A stretch of DNA of 33,354 nucleotides from contig JAUQOZ010000225.1 of the NCBI GenBank assembly GCA_030550625.1, positions 1-33,354 on the forward strand. The letters are read 5' to 3'. The position numbers were made by a program, and so were the translations under genes. Position 1 is the first letter of the stretch, and every line of letters starts with the position of its first letter. Shown piece by piece: positions 7,843 to 16,426 of the stretch. Origin of the DNA: Chloroflexota bacterium. Lineage in GTDB: Bacteria > Chloroflexota > Chloroflexia > Chloroflexales > Chloroflexaceae. The notes beneath the pieces are model-generated. The model searched no databases. It saw only the letters and a list, made by a program, of their open reading frames with translations, and had not been told where the DNA came from.

Positions 7843-7871
7843 TTGACAGACGCGGTTGATCATAGTACCCT
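7843..7871 (+). promoter_or_regulatory. Promoter of the TPP riboswitch-tenA transcript
   Basis: A perfect TTGACA (7843-7848) and TACCCT (7866-7871) are separated by exactly 17 bp. The predicted start of transcription falls about 10 bp before the riboswitch P1 stem. Confidence 0.65.
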
Positions 7872-7887
7872 TTGCAATAACTCCAAA

Positions 7888-7980
7888 CCGTTTCGAGGGG
7901 GCGCTTCGCTAGGATAGCGAGGCTGAGATGGCACCCTTTGTACCTGATCCGGGTAATACCGGCGTAGGAATTCGGAACGG
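7888..7980 (+). ncRNA. TPP riboswitch (THI element)
   Basis: The conserved THI-box segments are in order: CTGAGAT (7923-7929), ACCTGATC (7942-7949) and GGCGTAGGAA (7961-7970), with GGGTAATACC forming the P4/P5 region. P1 closes between CCGTTT (7888-7893) and GAACGG (7975-7980) with one G-U pair. The element senses thiamine pyrophosphate and normally lowers expression of the downstream gene when TPP is abundant. The controlled gene is tenA. Confidence 0.95.
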
Positions 7981-8025
7981 CTAGCGTCTGCTAACCTTAA
8001 GCAGTTGCTAGATTGTCTCCTTTTT
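7981..8025 (+). terminator. Expression-platform hairpin after the riboswitch
   Basis: CTAGC-GT-CTGCT pairs with AGCAG-TT-GCTAG (7981-8011), a 10-bp stem with a small internal loop. A T5 run lies about 9 nt later (8021-8025). This could be the ligand-controlled terminator, although the gap before the T-run is long. Confidence 0.45.
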
Positions 8026-8134
8026 GCGGTGCAATATCTCCTCCAAACCTACGGTAACGCTCCCTTACGGAATGAAGTTTCTCTAGGCCTATGCGCCAAA
8101 GATGCAGGCATTATTTAAGAAAGGGAGCACTATC

Positions 8135-8788
8135 ATGCGATTCACCAAAACGCTCTGGTCATCAATCAGCGACATCTATCAGGCCATCATCCAGCATCCG
8201 TTCAATGAAGAACTAGCGCAAGGAACGCTGCCGCGTGAAAAGTTTGCTTTCTACATTCAACAGGACGCCTTATATCTAGCGGATTTTGCGCGCGCGTTAG
8301 CGATTATGGCAGGACGCGCGCCAGATCAGGAAGCAATCCTTCAGTTTGTACGCTTTGCTGAGGGTGTAGCTGTGGTTGAACGCGCGCTACACGATACATA
8401 CTTTCGTGAATTTGGCATTAATTTGCCCATGCGCCAGCAGGCGCCGGCCTGTTTTGCTTACACAAACTTCCTGCTCGCAACGGTCTCTTGTCGAAGTTAC
8501 GCTGAAGGAATGGCAGCCTTGTTACCTTGCTTCTGGATCTACCGCGAGGTTGGAAACGACATCTACCGTCGTGCAGCAGCAAATAACCCTTACCAGAAAT
8601 GGATTGACACCTATGCCGGACAGGAATTCAGCGAATGGGTTGATCGCGCTATCACTCTGACTGATACTATTGCCGATCATGCTTCTGAAGCGCATAGAAA
8701 TCGCATGCGCGAAGCGTTTGTGCATTCCTCGCGACTAGAATGGATGTTCTGGGACAGTGCCTACCGGCTTGAGCGATGGATGCCGTGA
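8135..8788 (+). CDS. tenA: TenA family aminopyrimidine aminohydrolase (thiaminase II)
   Basis: TenA hydrolyses degraded thiamine products such as aminomethyl-aminopyrimidine to HMP, salvaging the pyrimidine half of thiamine. The 217-residue protein keeps the known active-site set at nearly the Bacillus subtilis positions: Asp44 (QQDALYL), Tyr109, catalytic Cys132 (LPCFWIYREVG), Tyr136, Tyr160 and Glu202 (SSRLEWMFW). The start at 8135 was chosen because AAGGGAG lies about 7 nt upstream and it aligns with the family N-terminus; an in-frame ATG at 8102 adds 11 unsupported residues. It is preceded by a TPP riboswitch and has no other thiamine gene beside it. Its codons look more AT-rich than the flanking genes, which may indicate acquisition by transfer. 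Confidence 0.94.
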   Translation: MRFTKTLWSSISDIYQAIIQHPFNEELAQGTLPREKFAFYIQQDALYLADFARALAIMAGRAPDQEAILQFVRFAEGVAVVERALHDTYFREFGINLPMRQQAPACFAYTNFLLATVSCRSYAEGMAALLPCFWIYREVGNDIYRRAAANNPYQKWIDTYAGQEFSEWVDRAITLTDTIADHASEAHRNRMREAFVHSSRLEWMFWDSAYRLERWMP

Positions 8789-8795
8789 TAATATT

Positions 8796-8863
8796 GGTAG
8801 TACTCAGCCAAATTCTACCAAGCTTGCGAGATGTACTACCGGCGGTTCGGCCTACGAACCGCC
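8796..8863 (+). terminator. Tandem hairpins downstream of tenA
   Basis: GGTAGTAC (8796-8803) pairs with GTACTACC (8833-8840). Directly abutting is GGCGGTTCG / CGAACCGCC (8841-8863), a 9-bp GC-rich stem. No T-tract follows, so this is either a Rho-type or processing end, or a palindromic repeat. Confidence 0.45.
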
Positions 8864-9405
8864 TCAAGATATAGCAGATGATGATCGCTGACACACCCAA
8901 CCTGCAATCTACACACGATGGCCGTATCGGTCGAGGTAATTCAGCGCCATACTGATAAGCGGACTCTGTCATACCGCCCCAGATTGATCGCCTACATAGG
9001 CGATGTGGCTAGCGCGCGATCGACACCATTGACGTAAACGGGCACGCTACCCCCGAATAACCATGCCTTCGCTGCTCCACCTTCCCTATTCTCAACCGAT
9101 TGCACAGCAAAGCGTCAGCTTGGTGGCGGCATTATTCACCACACCTGCCAACACAACCGCGCAACGTTCCAACACAACTTCGTCACCTGCTTGAAAAGCA
9201 TCTTACAACAAGACAAGCTGGCATGCTTTACATACCTATACCACTAACAAACTTACTAGAAAATTCTGAACCATCAAAGATTGAACATTAGTCCAAAAAT
9301 CTTCACACACGGTTGTGAGCTATTGTCCTCTTTTTGCCCGAATTTGTGATACCGTGTACATAGAATGACTGCTGGCATTAGCTTCAAGCCGGGAAGGGTC
9401 AGGCT
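8864..9405. other. Non-coding spacer, no supported gene
   Basis: Short open frames exist on both strands (for example near 8667-8972 minus and 9100-9291 plus), but none has a convincing ribosome site or recognisable motif. The composition remains AT-richer than the core genes up to about 9350. It may hold gene remnants, but none could be identified. Confidence 0.4.
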
Positions 9406-9735
9406 ATGGCACGACCGAAACGACCGCCACATCCAATGATCGCGCGCGCCCGCGCGCATCTGCGCACAATCGCGCCCGATCTGCAATACGCGCCGCTGAT
9501 TTTGCGCACCCTCGACGGGCCGCCGGGCAGTCCGCGCTACGCGGTTTCGGTGGCGCGATGCCAGAACGTTGGCGAATGCCCTTACGACATGGCTGATCCG
9601 TCGGTCTGCACCGTGCCAAGCTGCGATCTGCGCCGTTCGCTCCGCCTCTTGCTCAACGCCGACGGCAGCTTAGCGCAGGTGATCGAAGGCCACCGGCGCT
9701 GGAACCCGCGCCCGCTCGATGATATCGGCCCCTAG
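9406..9735 (+). CDS. Small four-cysteine hypothetical protein
   Basis: The product is 109 residues, basic at its N-terminus (PKRPPHPMIARARAHLR), with a central cluster Cys-x5-Cys-x9-Cys-x4-Cys (CQNVGEC and CTVPSC). The spacing could bind zinc or an iron-sulfur cluster, which is inference. No known family is recognised. A purine-rich stretch (GGGAAGGG) lies about 8-16 nt before the ATG. The universal stress protein gene begins 25 bp after the stop, so the two are probably cotranscribed. The coding sequence returns to the GC-rich codon style of the core genome, unlike the upstream spacer. Confidence 0.75.
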   Translation: MARPKRPPHPMIARARAHLRTIAPDLQYAPLILRTLDGPPGSPRYAVSVARCQNVGECPYDMADPSVCTVPSCDLRRSLRLLLNADGSLAQVIEGHRRWNPRPLDDIGP

Positions 9736-9760
9736 ATGGTCTAGCAACAAGGAGGTTGCG

Positions 9761-10204
9761 ATGTACCGCCACATTCTCGTCCCGCTCGATGGCTCGGCGC
9801 TAGCCGAGCAAGTGCTGCCCCACGTTCACGCACTCGCCGCCAACGAAGGCACGGTGAAGATCACGTTGCTGCGAGCGGTGCCGCCGATCTTTACGACAAG
9901 CGTGGATTACAGCGGCATGCTGGCGACCACGGCTGACGCGATCACCACAATGGAGCAAGAGGCGCTAGAGTATCTCAATCAGATCGCCAAGCAGTTCCAG
10001 AGCGAAGGGTATCAGGTACACACTGAGATTAGCGCGTTGCCGCCAGCGGAAGCGATTATTGAATACGCCGAGAATCACGATGTTGATCTGATCGTGATCG
10101 CAACCCATGGCCGCAGCGGCATCAGTCGCTGGGTGTTCGGCAGCGTCACCCAGAAGGTGGTGCAGGTTGCACCCACGCCGGTGCTGGTCATCCGCCCCAA
10201 GTAA
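9761..10204 (+). CDS. Universal stress protein (UspA family)
   Basis: This is a single-domain Usp protein of 147 residues, cytoplasmic, usually a dimer that binds ATP and supports survival under stress. The N-terminus MYRHILVPLDGSALAEQ is typical. The C-terminal ATP-binding motif G-2x-G-9x-G(S) is present in HGRSGISRWVFGSVTQKV, followed by PTPVLVIRPK. The start at 9761 was chosen because AGGAGG lies 5 nt upstream; a longer in-frame start at 9719 overlaps the preceding gene. It is probably cotranscribed with the four-Cys protein, and hairpins ending in a short T-run follow the stop. Confidence 0.93.
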   Translation: MYRHILVPLDGSALAEQVLPHVHALAANEGTVKITLLRAVPPIFTTSVDYSGMLATTADAITTMEQEALEYLNQIAKQFQSEGYQVHTEISALPPAEAIIEYAENHDVDLIVIATHGRSGISRWVFGSVTQKVVQVAPTPVLVIRPK

Positions 10205-10212
10205 GCGTAAAG

Positions 10213-10260
10213 ACGCACGGCAGGGCGTCTCCCCAATCATGGGGATACTGCCGTGCGTTT
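10213..10260 (+). terminator. Terminator of the stress-protein operon
   Basis: ACGCACGGCAG (10213-10223) pairs with CTGCCGTGCGT (10248-10258), with an inner CCCC/GGGG stem, and the stem runs into TTT. It lies just after the stop of the Usp gene. Confidence 0.6.
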
Positions 10261-10280
10261 CCTCCTATGAACACGTATGG

Positions 10281-10312
10281 CCGTGCGTCTCCACCGTTAT
10301 GGAGACGCACGG
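10281..10312. repeat. Second CGCACGG palindrome
   Basis: A perfect 12-bp stem (CCGTGCGTCTCC and complement) has an 8-nt loop. Its arms share the CGCACGG core with the adjacent terminator, and a further GTCGTGCGTCTCT follows. The set looks like a small tandem family of palindromes. Confidence 0.6.
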
Positions 10313-10379
10313 TCGTGCGTCTCTACAAGGTGACACTCTGTGAATTGGCTGTGCAAAGGTTGTGTTGCGCTATTACCTC

Positions 10380-10407
10380 TTGACGCAACCATGACAACCC
10401 TGATAAT
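10380..10407 (+). promoter_or_regulatory. Promoter of the EF-G-like gene
   Basis: TTGACG (10380-10385) and GATAAT (10402-10407) are separated by 16 bp, giving a leader of about 65 nt before the ATG at 10481. Confidence 0.6.
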
Positions 10408-10480
10408 CTGTTCTTAACAAAATTTTTTTCCTTTCCAGCACACGCCCATCGGGCGCGGGCTTGCGTCAAGGAGGACAGCC

Positions 10481-12592
10481 ATGCGAGCGTTCGAACCGGA
10501 AAGGATCCACAACATCGGCATATTCGGTCACCTCGGCAGCGGGAAGACAACGCTGGCCGAGGCAATGCTGATGACGGCCCACGCCATCCCGCGGATGGGG
10601 CGCGTCGAGGACGGGTCAACGACCAGTGACTACGACCCCGACGAGCACCGACGCGGGATGTCTATTTCCCTCAGCGTTTTGCCGCTCGAGTGGAACGGCG
10701 ACAAGATCAATCTGATTGATGTGCCCGGCGCCGCCGATTTCGCCGGCGAAGCCGCGGCGGCGATGCGCGTGATTGATGGCGCGGTGATCGTGCTCGATGC
10801 CAGCGCCGGTGTCGAGGTCGGCACCGAACTCTTCTGGGAAATGGCGGTGGAGCAGCGCGTTCCCCGCATTCTGTTCGTGAATAAGCTCGACCGCGAGAAT
10901 GCCAATTTCTACCGCGTGATCGAGCAGGCGCGCGAGGTGCTCGATGCCGCGGTGATCCCGCTGCATCTGCCAATTGGGTCGGGCAAAGACTTCAAGGGCA
11001 TTATCTCGCTGCGCCAGCAGCGGGCATGGCTGACCAGCCCCAAACACGACGGCGGCTATATCGAGGCCGATGTGCCGGCTGAACTCGATGCGCTGATGCA
11101 CGAGTGGCGCACGGCCCTGATTGATAAAATTGCGGCAACCAATGATCATCTGATCGAACGTTATCTCGAAGGCGGTGAAGATGCGCTGACCCGCGAAGAG
11201 CTGTTGCTGGGGTTGCGCACTGGCATTGCCGATGGCTCGATCGTGCCGGTCTTCTGCGGCTCGGCGACGGAAGTGGTCGGGATTGCCCAGTTGCTCAACG
11301 GAATTATCGACTCGATCCCCTCGGCTGGGCGCAAGACGACCACCGCGCTCGATGCGAATAGCGAGGCTGCGGTTGAGCTGCGCCCCGACCGCAACGAGCC
11401 GCTGGCGGCATTGGTCTTCAAGACCGTGTCTGACACTTACGGCAAGCTCAGCTATTTCCGGGTCTTTTCGGGTGAAGTGCGCGCCGGTATGACGCTGATG
11501 AATGCGCGCACCCGTAAAGAAGAGCGGATCGCGCATGTCTACATCGTGCGCGGCAAAGAGCAGATTGAGGTTGAGGCAGTCGGCCCCGGCGACATCGGCT
11601 TGCTCACCAAGCTCGGCGAGACGCAGACGAACGATACGCTCTGCTTACCGTCACGCCCGCTGAAGCTCAGCCCGATCGAATTCCCAGCCCCGGCTTTTAT
11701 TGCCACGGTTAAGCCGCGCAGCCGCGCCGATCTTGATAAGCTTAGCTCGGCGCTGAGCCGGATGATCGAGGAAGATCCGTCGCTGCACGTCTCGCGTGAT
11801 GCGCGCACCGGCGAAGCCTTGCTCAGCGGTCTCAGCGAAACCCACTTGCAGATCATCGCCGAGCGCATGAAGCGCAAGTTCGACGTGAATATCGATCTTG
11901 AGCTGCCGCGCATCCCCTATCGCGAGACGATCCGCACCGTTGCCACAGCCCAATACCGCCACAAGAAACAGACTGGCGGCGCCGGCCAGTTTGCCGATGT
12001 CTCACTGCGGGTTGAGCCGCTGCCACCCGATCCCAACCGCGAAGACCCGCTCGAATTCGTCAACGAGATTGTTGGCGGCGTGATCTCGCGCGGCTTTATG
12101 CCAGCGATCGAGAAGGGCATCCGCGAGGCAATGGAGGAGGGGATTATTTCGGGCAACCCGGTGGTTGATGTGCGCGCCGCGGTCTTCGACGGCAAAGAGC
12201 ACCCGGTCGACTCGAAGGAAATCGCCTTCAAGACCGCCGCGAAAGAGGCATTCCGGCTTGCTGCGCAGAAGGCCGGCGTGATCATCCTTGAACCGATCTA
12301 CAGCATGGAGATCATCGTCCCCGATCAGTACGCCGGTGACGTGATGAGTGATATGAGCACACGCCGCGGGCGAGTGCAAGGGATGATGCCGCACGGCAAC
12401 GGCAAGACGGTGATCCATGCCCAAGCGCCGTTGGCCGAGATTCAGCGTTACGCCACCGATCTGCGCGGCATGACGCAGGGCCGTGGCCGCTTTTCGATTA
12501 GCTTTGCCGGCTACGAAGAGGTGCCGCCGCATCTGGTTAACCAGATCGTCGAAGCCTATAAGAAGGAGCTGGAAGCGGCGCATAGCCATTAG
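10481..12592 (+). CDS. EF-G-like translational GTPase (EF-G2/FusA2 type)
   Basis: The 703-residue protein has all the EF-G domains: GTPase domain (about 1-290), beta-barrel domain II, domains III-V with the RRGRVQGMMP and FGYATDLR-like (RYATDLRGMTQGR) segments. The G-motifs deviate from canonical EF-G. G1 is GHLGSGKTT rather than GHxDxGKTT, switch I is RRGMSI rather than RGITI, and G3 is DVPGAADF, placing Ala84 where EF-G has the catalytic His. G4 is NKLD. These changes are typical of the EF-G paralogue group found beside a true FusA; some tetracycline-protection-like proteins are other relatives. A canonical fusA is expected elsewhere. The ATG has AGGAGG about 6 nt upstream, and a strong terminator follows downstream. 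Confidence 0.9.
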   Translation: MRAFEPERIHNIGIFGHLGSGKTTLAEAMLMTAHAIPRMGRVEDGSTTSDYDPDEHRRGMSISLSVLPLEWNGDKINLIDVPGAADFAGEAAAAMRVIDGAVIVLDASAGVEVGTELFWEMAVEQRVPRILFVNKLDRENANFYRVIEQAREVLDAAVIPLHLPIGSGKDFKGIISLRQQRAWLTSPKHDGGYIEADVPAELDALMHEWRTALIDKIAATNDHLIERYLEGGEDALTREELLLGLRTGIADGSIVPVFCGSATEVVGIAQLLNGIIDSIPSAGRKTTTALDANSEAAVELRPDRNEPLAALVFKTVSDTYGKLSYFRVFSGEVRAGMTLMNARTRKEERIAHVYIVRGKEQIEVEAVGPGDIGLLTKLGETQTNDTLCLPSRPLKLSPIEFPAPAFIATVKPRSRADLDKLSSALSRMIEEDPSLHVSRDARTGEALLSGLSETHLQIIAERMKRKFDVNIDLELPRIPYRETIRTVATAQYRHKKQTGGAGQFADVSLRVEPLPPDPNREDPLEFVNEIVGGVISRGFMPAIEKGIREAMEEGIISGNPVVDVRAAVFDGKEHPVDSKEIAFKTAAKEAFRLAAQKAGVIILEPIYSMEIIVPDQYAGDVMSDMSTRRGRVQGMMPHGNGKTVIHAQAPLAEIQRYATDLRGMTQGRGRFSISFAGYEEVPPHLVNQIVEAYKKELEAAHSH

Positions 12593-12622
12593 GACAACTG
12601 CTGGCCGCATTTGGCTTCAGGC

Positions 12623-12652
12623 CCCTCTCCTGTACGCAGGGGAGAGGGGTGG
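12623..12652. repeat. C/G-rich palindrome after the EF-G-like gene
   Basis: CCCCTCTCC and GGGGAGAGGGG form a hairpin of the same style as those at 13-34 and in the 28.5-29.0 kb block. It lies between the stop codon and the true terminator. Confidence 0.5.
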
Positions 12653-12671
12653 GCAAAACATCTGATCGAGC

Positions 12672-12705
12672 AGAGAACCCGGCCCTGATGGGCCGGGTTC
12701 TGTTT
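12672..12705 (+). terminator. Intrinsic terminator of the EF-G-like gene
   Basis: AGAACCCGGCCC (12674-12685) pairs perfectly with GGGCCGGGTTCT (12690-12701) around a TGAT loop and is followed by GTTT. The 12-bp GC-rich stem is the strongest terminator candidate in the window. Confidence 0.75.
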
Positions 12706-12734
12706 ACGAAGTCTAGTGCGCATTCGCCCGTCCC

Positions 12735-12905
12735 TTCAGGTCTGGGCTAGGGTTACGAAGCCCGCTGCGTGGGCTGGATGTTTGGCGGCTCTTTGTAGCT
12801 ATCCCCAAAAACTGGCGTGACACCCGCTGCGCCTGTGCCATCTGTGCGGCTTTGCGTTGACGCCCTCACCCCCCGGCCCCCGCTCCCGTCTGACGGCGAG
12901 CAAGG
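12735..12905. repeat. Decayed copy of the 28.6-kb composite repeat, inverted
   Basis: Read on the minus strand, 12735-12776 resembles 28622-28670 (CAGCCCACGCAGCGGGCTTCG, then a GTAACC-TAGCCC segment). The segment 12843-12905 resembles the CTCCCCCTCTCCC...GGTGAGGGAA block near 28911-28965. This suggests one dispersed composite element with copies in opposite orientation. No coding function was seen between 12706 and 13230. Confidence 0.55.
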
Positions 12906-13238
12906 GGGAGCCGCGGGATGGCAGTCACGGCATTGCGGGCACGGAAGGCAGCAGCGTCCCGCTCCAGCGGGTTTAGGGACGGACAGAACATGTGGTCTAT
13001 CAAAACCGTTGTCGCTGTACGATGCCTCAACACTTAGCGTTGCGCTCCCCTCGCCCGCGCAAGTGGGAGCGGGGCTGGAATGAGGGCAACAAGAGCCTTA
13101 AAAACCCACAAAAAGCACAAAAATATGATGTTTATTTTTGGGTCTTTTTGCGTTTCTTTGTGACTATGCCTCTACCCCAACCTTGAAGGTCTAGGCTCCA
13201 CTTTTCTCTTCAGGCTTGCACCTTTGGGTGCTTCCCGC

Positions 13239-13267
13239 TTGACAAACTGCCCCGCTTCGACTACAAT
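13239..13267 (+). promoter_or_regulatory. Promoter of tRNA-Thr
   Basis: Consensus TTGACA (13239-13244) and TACAAT (13262-13267) have a 17-bp spacer, ending 15 bp before the tRNA 5' end. This is one of the best sigma70-type promoters in the window. Confidence 0.8.
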
Positions 13268-13282
13268 CCTGAATGGCACAAC

Positions 13283-13358
13283 GCCAATGTAGCTCAGTCG
13301 GTAGAGCAGCTGTTTCGTAAACAGCCGGTCGCCGGTTCGAGTCCGGCCATTGGCTCCA
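13283..13358 (+). tRNA. tRNA-Thr (anticodon CGT)
   Basis: A full cloverleaf can be drawn. The acceptor stem is GCCAATG / CATTGGC, the D-arm GCTC / GAGC, the anticodon stem GCTGT / ACAGC with loop TTCGTAA (anticodon CGT, reading ACG), and the T-arm GCCGG / CCGGC with TTCGAGT. The discriminator is T and CCA is encoded (13356-13358). A near-consensus promoter precedes it and an intrinsic terminator follows. Confidence 0.96.
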
Positions 13359-13380
13359 CCCGTTGCGCCCTTGCGTTGCA

Positions 13381-13427
13381 GAGGCCCACGTTGATGCAGG
13401 TCATCGGCGTGGGCCTCAGGCTTTTTG
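13381..13427 (+). terminator. Terminator of tRNA-Thr
   Basis: GAGGCCCACG (13381-13390) pairs with CGTGGGCCTC, followed by AGGC and a T5 run. It begins 22 bp after the tRNA CCA end. Confidence 0.75.
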
Positions 13428-13520
13428 CTGATGCAGATTACCGAATTTATGGTACCATGATCATCTGCATAGCAAAGGAAGAGGACAACGGACGGTGTTG
13501 TCTCTACAGGCAATGACGCA

Positions 13521-16388
13521 ATGGACTGGATACGCATTCGCGGCGCGCGGACGCACAATCTCAAACACATCGACCTCGACATCCCACGCGGCAAGCTCGT
13601 CGTGTTGACCGGCGTGTCTGGTTCGGGGAAGAGTTCGCTCGCGTTCGACACGATCTTTGCCGAGGGCCAGCGCCGGTACGTCGAGAGCTTATCGGTCTAT
13701 GCGCGCCAGTTACTCGGACAGCTCGAAAAGCCTGATGTCGATCTGATCGAAGGGTTATCGCCAGCGATTGCGATTGACCAAAAGAGCGGCGCGCGCAACC
13801 CGCGTTCGACGGTCGGCACCGTGACCGAGATTTACGACTTTTTGCGCCTGCTCTTTGCCCGCATTGGCCAGCCGCATTGCCCGCAGTGCTTTGCGCCGCT
13901 GCGCCGGTATACGCCCCAGCAGATGGTCGATCTGATCGTCGAGTTGCCGGCTGAGCGGCGGGTGCAATTGTTGGCGCCACTGAATGGCGAAGCCGAAGCA
14001 GTGCTGGCCGAGATCCGCCGGCGCGGGTTTGTCCGCGCCCGGATCGACGGCGTGGTGCGCGATCTTGACGAGCCGATCCGGTTAGAGAAGTACCGTTCGC
14101 ACACGATCGAGGCAGTCGTTGACCGGTTGATCATTCGCCGCACTGCTGATGGCGCACCGGCGCTCGACCGGGTACGGGTGGCCGACTCGGTGGAAACGGC
14201 GCTGAAACTGAGCGGCGGGCAGTTAATTGTGCAGATTATCGACGGCGAAGAATTGTTGCTCAGCGAACGCTACGCCTGCCCGCACCACGGTCTGATCGAG
14301 CTGGGCAAACTCGAACCGCGCGATTTTTCGTTCAATAACCCGCAAGGGGCCTGCCCAACCTGTGATGGCTTAGGCGTGGTGCCCGAAGTTGACCCGGCGC
14401 TTGTGATTCCTGACCGCAGCCTGCCGCTGATCGAGGCGATTGCACCGTGGCGTGAGGGCGATACCGGCAGCCAGCAGTACTACCGCGATGTACTGGTCTC
14501 ATTTGCCGCGCATTTCGGCATCGACCCACAGACCCCAGTGCAAGCGCTCGCGCCTGACATTATCAGCGCATTGCTCTACGGCACCGGCGGCGAGCCGATC
14601 ACATTACGCTACCATCTCAACGGCCAAATCCGCAGCGTCGAAACCGAATTTGAAGGCGTCATTCCCAACCTGCGCCGCCGCTTAGCCGAACAACGCACGG
14701 GCAATGAACCATCCGCACTCGACCAATACACCACGCCGCGCGCCTGTCCGGCGTGCGCCGGCGCACGCTTGCGCCCGGAAGCGCGCGCGGTTACGGTTGC
14801 CGGCGTCTCGATTGTGGATGTGCATCGCATGAATGTGGCTATGGCGCTGGAATGGGCACGTGGGTTGCTCGAACGATCTGACCTGAGCGGGCGTGAGCAG
14901 ACGATCGCCCGCCCAATTGTGCATGAGATCAGCCAACGGCTGCGCTTTTTATGTGAAGTTGGCCTGCCGTACCTCACGCTTGATCGCACCGCGATCACAC
15001 TCAGCGGCGGCGAAATGCAGCGCGTGCGGTTGGCGACGCAGGTCGGCGCCGGCCTTTCCGGCGTGCTTTACGTGCTTGACGAACCGAGTAGCGGGTTGCA
15101 CCCGCGCGATCACGATCGCTTGCTGGCCACGTTGACGCATCTGCGCGATCTCGGCAATAGCGTGCTGGTAGTCGAACACGATGAAGCGACGATCCGCGCC
15201 GCCGACTGGGTGGTCGATATGGGGCCGGGAGCCGGCCCGCATGGCGGCGAAGTGCTGGCTAGCGGCACATTGGCCGACATCATGGCAGCGCCGCGTTCGC
15301 TCACCGGCCAGTACCTCAGCGGGCAACGGCGCATCCCCATGCCCGCCCAACGCCGTCCGGCCAACGGGCCGTGGCTTGAGCTGCGCGGCTGCCGGGCCAA
15401 CAACTTGAAGAACATCGACGTGCGCATCCCGCTCGGTTGTTTAGTCGCAGTAAGCGGGGTGAGCGGCAGCGGCAAGAGCAGCTTGATCGGCGACACGCTA
15501 GCGCCGCGTCTAAGCCAATTGCTCCACGGCGCCAAAGCGCGGGCCGGCGATCACGATGCCTTGCTCGGCGTCGAGCACCTCGACCGTGTGATCGTGGTTG
15601 ATCAAAGCCCAATCGGGCGCACGCCACGCTCGAATCCTGCCACCTACAGCCGGATTTTTGATCCGATCCGCAACCTGTTTGCCGCCACCAACGAAGCCAA
15701 AGCCCGCGGCTACGACGCGGCGCGCTTTAGCTTTAACCTCAAAGGCGGGCGTTGTGAACACTGCGCCGGCGAGGGCCTGATACAGGTCGAGATGCAATTT
15801 CTGCCTGATCTCTTTGTGACGTGTGACGTATGCGGCGGAACGCGGTATAATCGAGAGACATTGGATATTCGTTACCGCGGTCTCAATATTGCCGAGGTGC
15901 TCGATTTAACGGTAGCCGAAGCCCTCGACTTTTTTGCCCGCGTGCCGGCTATCGCCGAACGGTTACAGGCGCTGCACGATGTCGGGCTAGATTATCTGAA
16001 ACTCGGCCAGCCAGCGCCAACGCTGAGCGGCGGTGAAGCGCAGCGGATCAAGCTAGCCGCCGAACTCAGCCGGCGCAGCAACGGGCGCACGCTTTATATT
16101 CTCGATGAGCCGACTACCGGATTGCATTTGGCCGATATTGAGCGTCTGTTAGCCGTGTTGCAACGGCTCGTCGATGCGGGCAATACGGTGCTGGTGGTTG
16201 AGCACCACATTGATCTGATTGCAGCGGCTGATTGGGTGATCGAGTTAGGGCCGGAAGGCGGTGATCGGGGCGGCCACTTGATCGGCGCCGGCCCGCCGGA
16301 AGTGATCGCAACCACACCGGCATCGCCAACTGGACACTATCTACGCCAGCGCTTGGGGATTGCACCCGCAAGCAAACTGGCGTCCTAA
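13521..16388 (+). CDS. uvrA: Excinuclease ABC subunit A
   Basis: UvrA recognises DNA damage and loads UvrB in nucleotide excision repair. The 955-residue protein has the full duplicated ABC ATPase layout: Walker [10 protein letters not shown] near residue 31 and again GVSGSGKSS near 648, and two LSGGE signatures with LDEPSSGLH and LDEPTTGLH. The zinc module in the first half reads C253-P-H-H256 and later C278-x2-C281 in the conserved [22 protein letters not shown] context, so one Cys ligand is replaced by His. The second zinc module (CEHC and CDVC) is intact. Length is normal for UvrA. The ATG has only a weak ribosome site. No other uvr gene is adjacent. Confidence 0.97.
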   Translation: MDWIRIRGARTHNLKHIDLDIPRGKLVVLTGVSGSGKSSLAFDTIFAEGQRRYVESLSVYARQLLGQLEKPDVDLIEGLSPAIAIDQKSGARNPRSTVGTVTEIYDFLRLLFARIGQPHCPQCFAPLRRYTPQQMVDLIVELPAERRVQLLAPLNGEAEAVLAEIRRRGFVRARIDGVVRDLDEPIRLEKYRSHTIEAVVDRLIIRRTADGAPALDRVRVADSVETALKLSGGQLIVQIIDGEELLLSERYACPHHGLIELGKLEPRDFSFNNPQGACPTCDGLGVVPEVDPALVIPDRSLPLIEAIAPWREGDTGSQQYYRDVLVSFAAHFGIDPQTPVQALAPDIISALLYGTGGEPITLRYHLNGQIRSVETEFEGVIPNLRRRLAEQRTGNEPSALDQYTTPRACPACAGARLRPEARAVTVAGVSIVDVHRMNVAMALEWARGLLERSDLSGREQTIARPIVHEISQRLRFLCEVGLPYLTLDRTAITLSGGEMQRVRLATQVGAGLSGVLYVLDEPSSGLHPRDHDRLLATLTHLRDLGNSVLVVEHDEATIRAADWVVDMGPGAGPHGGEVLASGTLADIMAAPRSLTGQYLSGQRRIPMPAQRRPANGPWLELRGCRANNLKNIDVRIPLGCLVAVSGVSGSGKSSLIGDTLAPRLSQLLHGAKARAGDHDALLGVEHLDRVIVVDQSPIGRTPRSNPATYSRIFDPIRNLFAATNEAKARGYDAARFSFNLKGGRCEHCAGEGLIQVEMQFLPDLFVTCDVCGGTRYNRETLDIRYRGLNIAEVLDLTVAEALDFFARVPAIAERLQALHDVGLDYLKLGQPAPTLSGGEAQRIKLAAELSRRSNGRTLYILDEPTTGLHLADIERLLAVLQRLVDAGNTVLVVEHHIDLIAAADWVIELGPEGGDRGGHLIGAGPPEVIATTPASPTGHYLRQRLGIAPASKLAS

Positions 16389-16426
16389 TGCGGTAAACGT
16401 GGTAATCCGACTGTAATCTGTACGCC

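Noticed and set aside
8667..8972. 101-codon minus-strand open frame overlapping the tenA end
   Set aside because: No motif or ribosome site, and it overlaps a well-supported gene and hairpins.
9100..9291. 63-codon plus-strand open frame in the AT-rich spacer
   Set aside because: No ribosome site or family signature; low-complexity composition expected by chance.
10616..11536. 306-codon minus-strand open frame within the EF-G-like gene
   Set aside because: It lies antisense to conserved GTPase motifs and has no recognisable domain.
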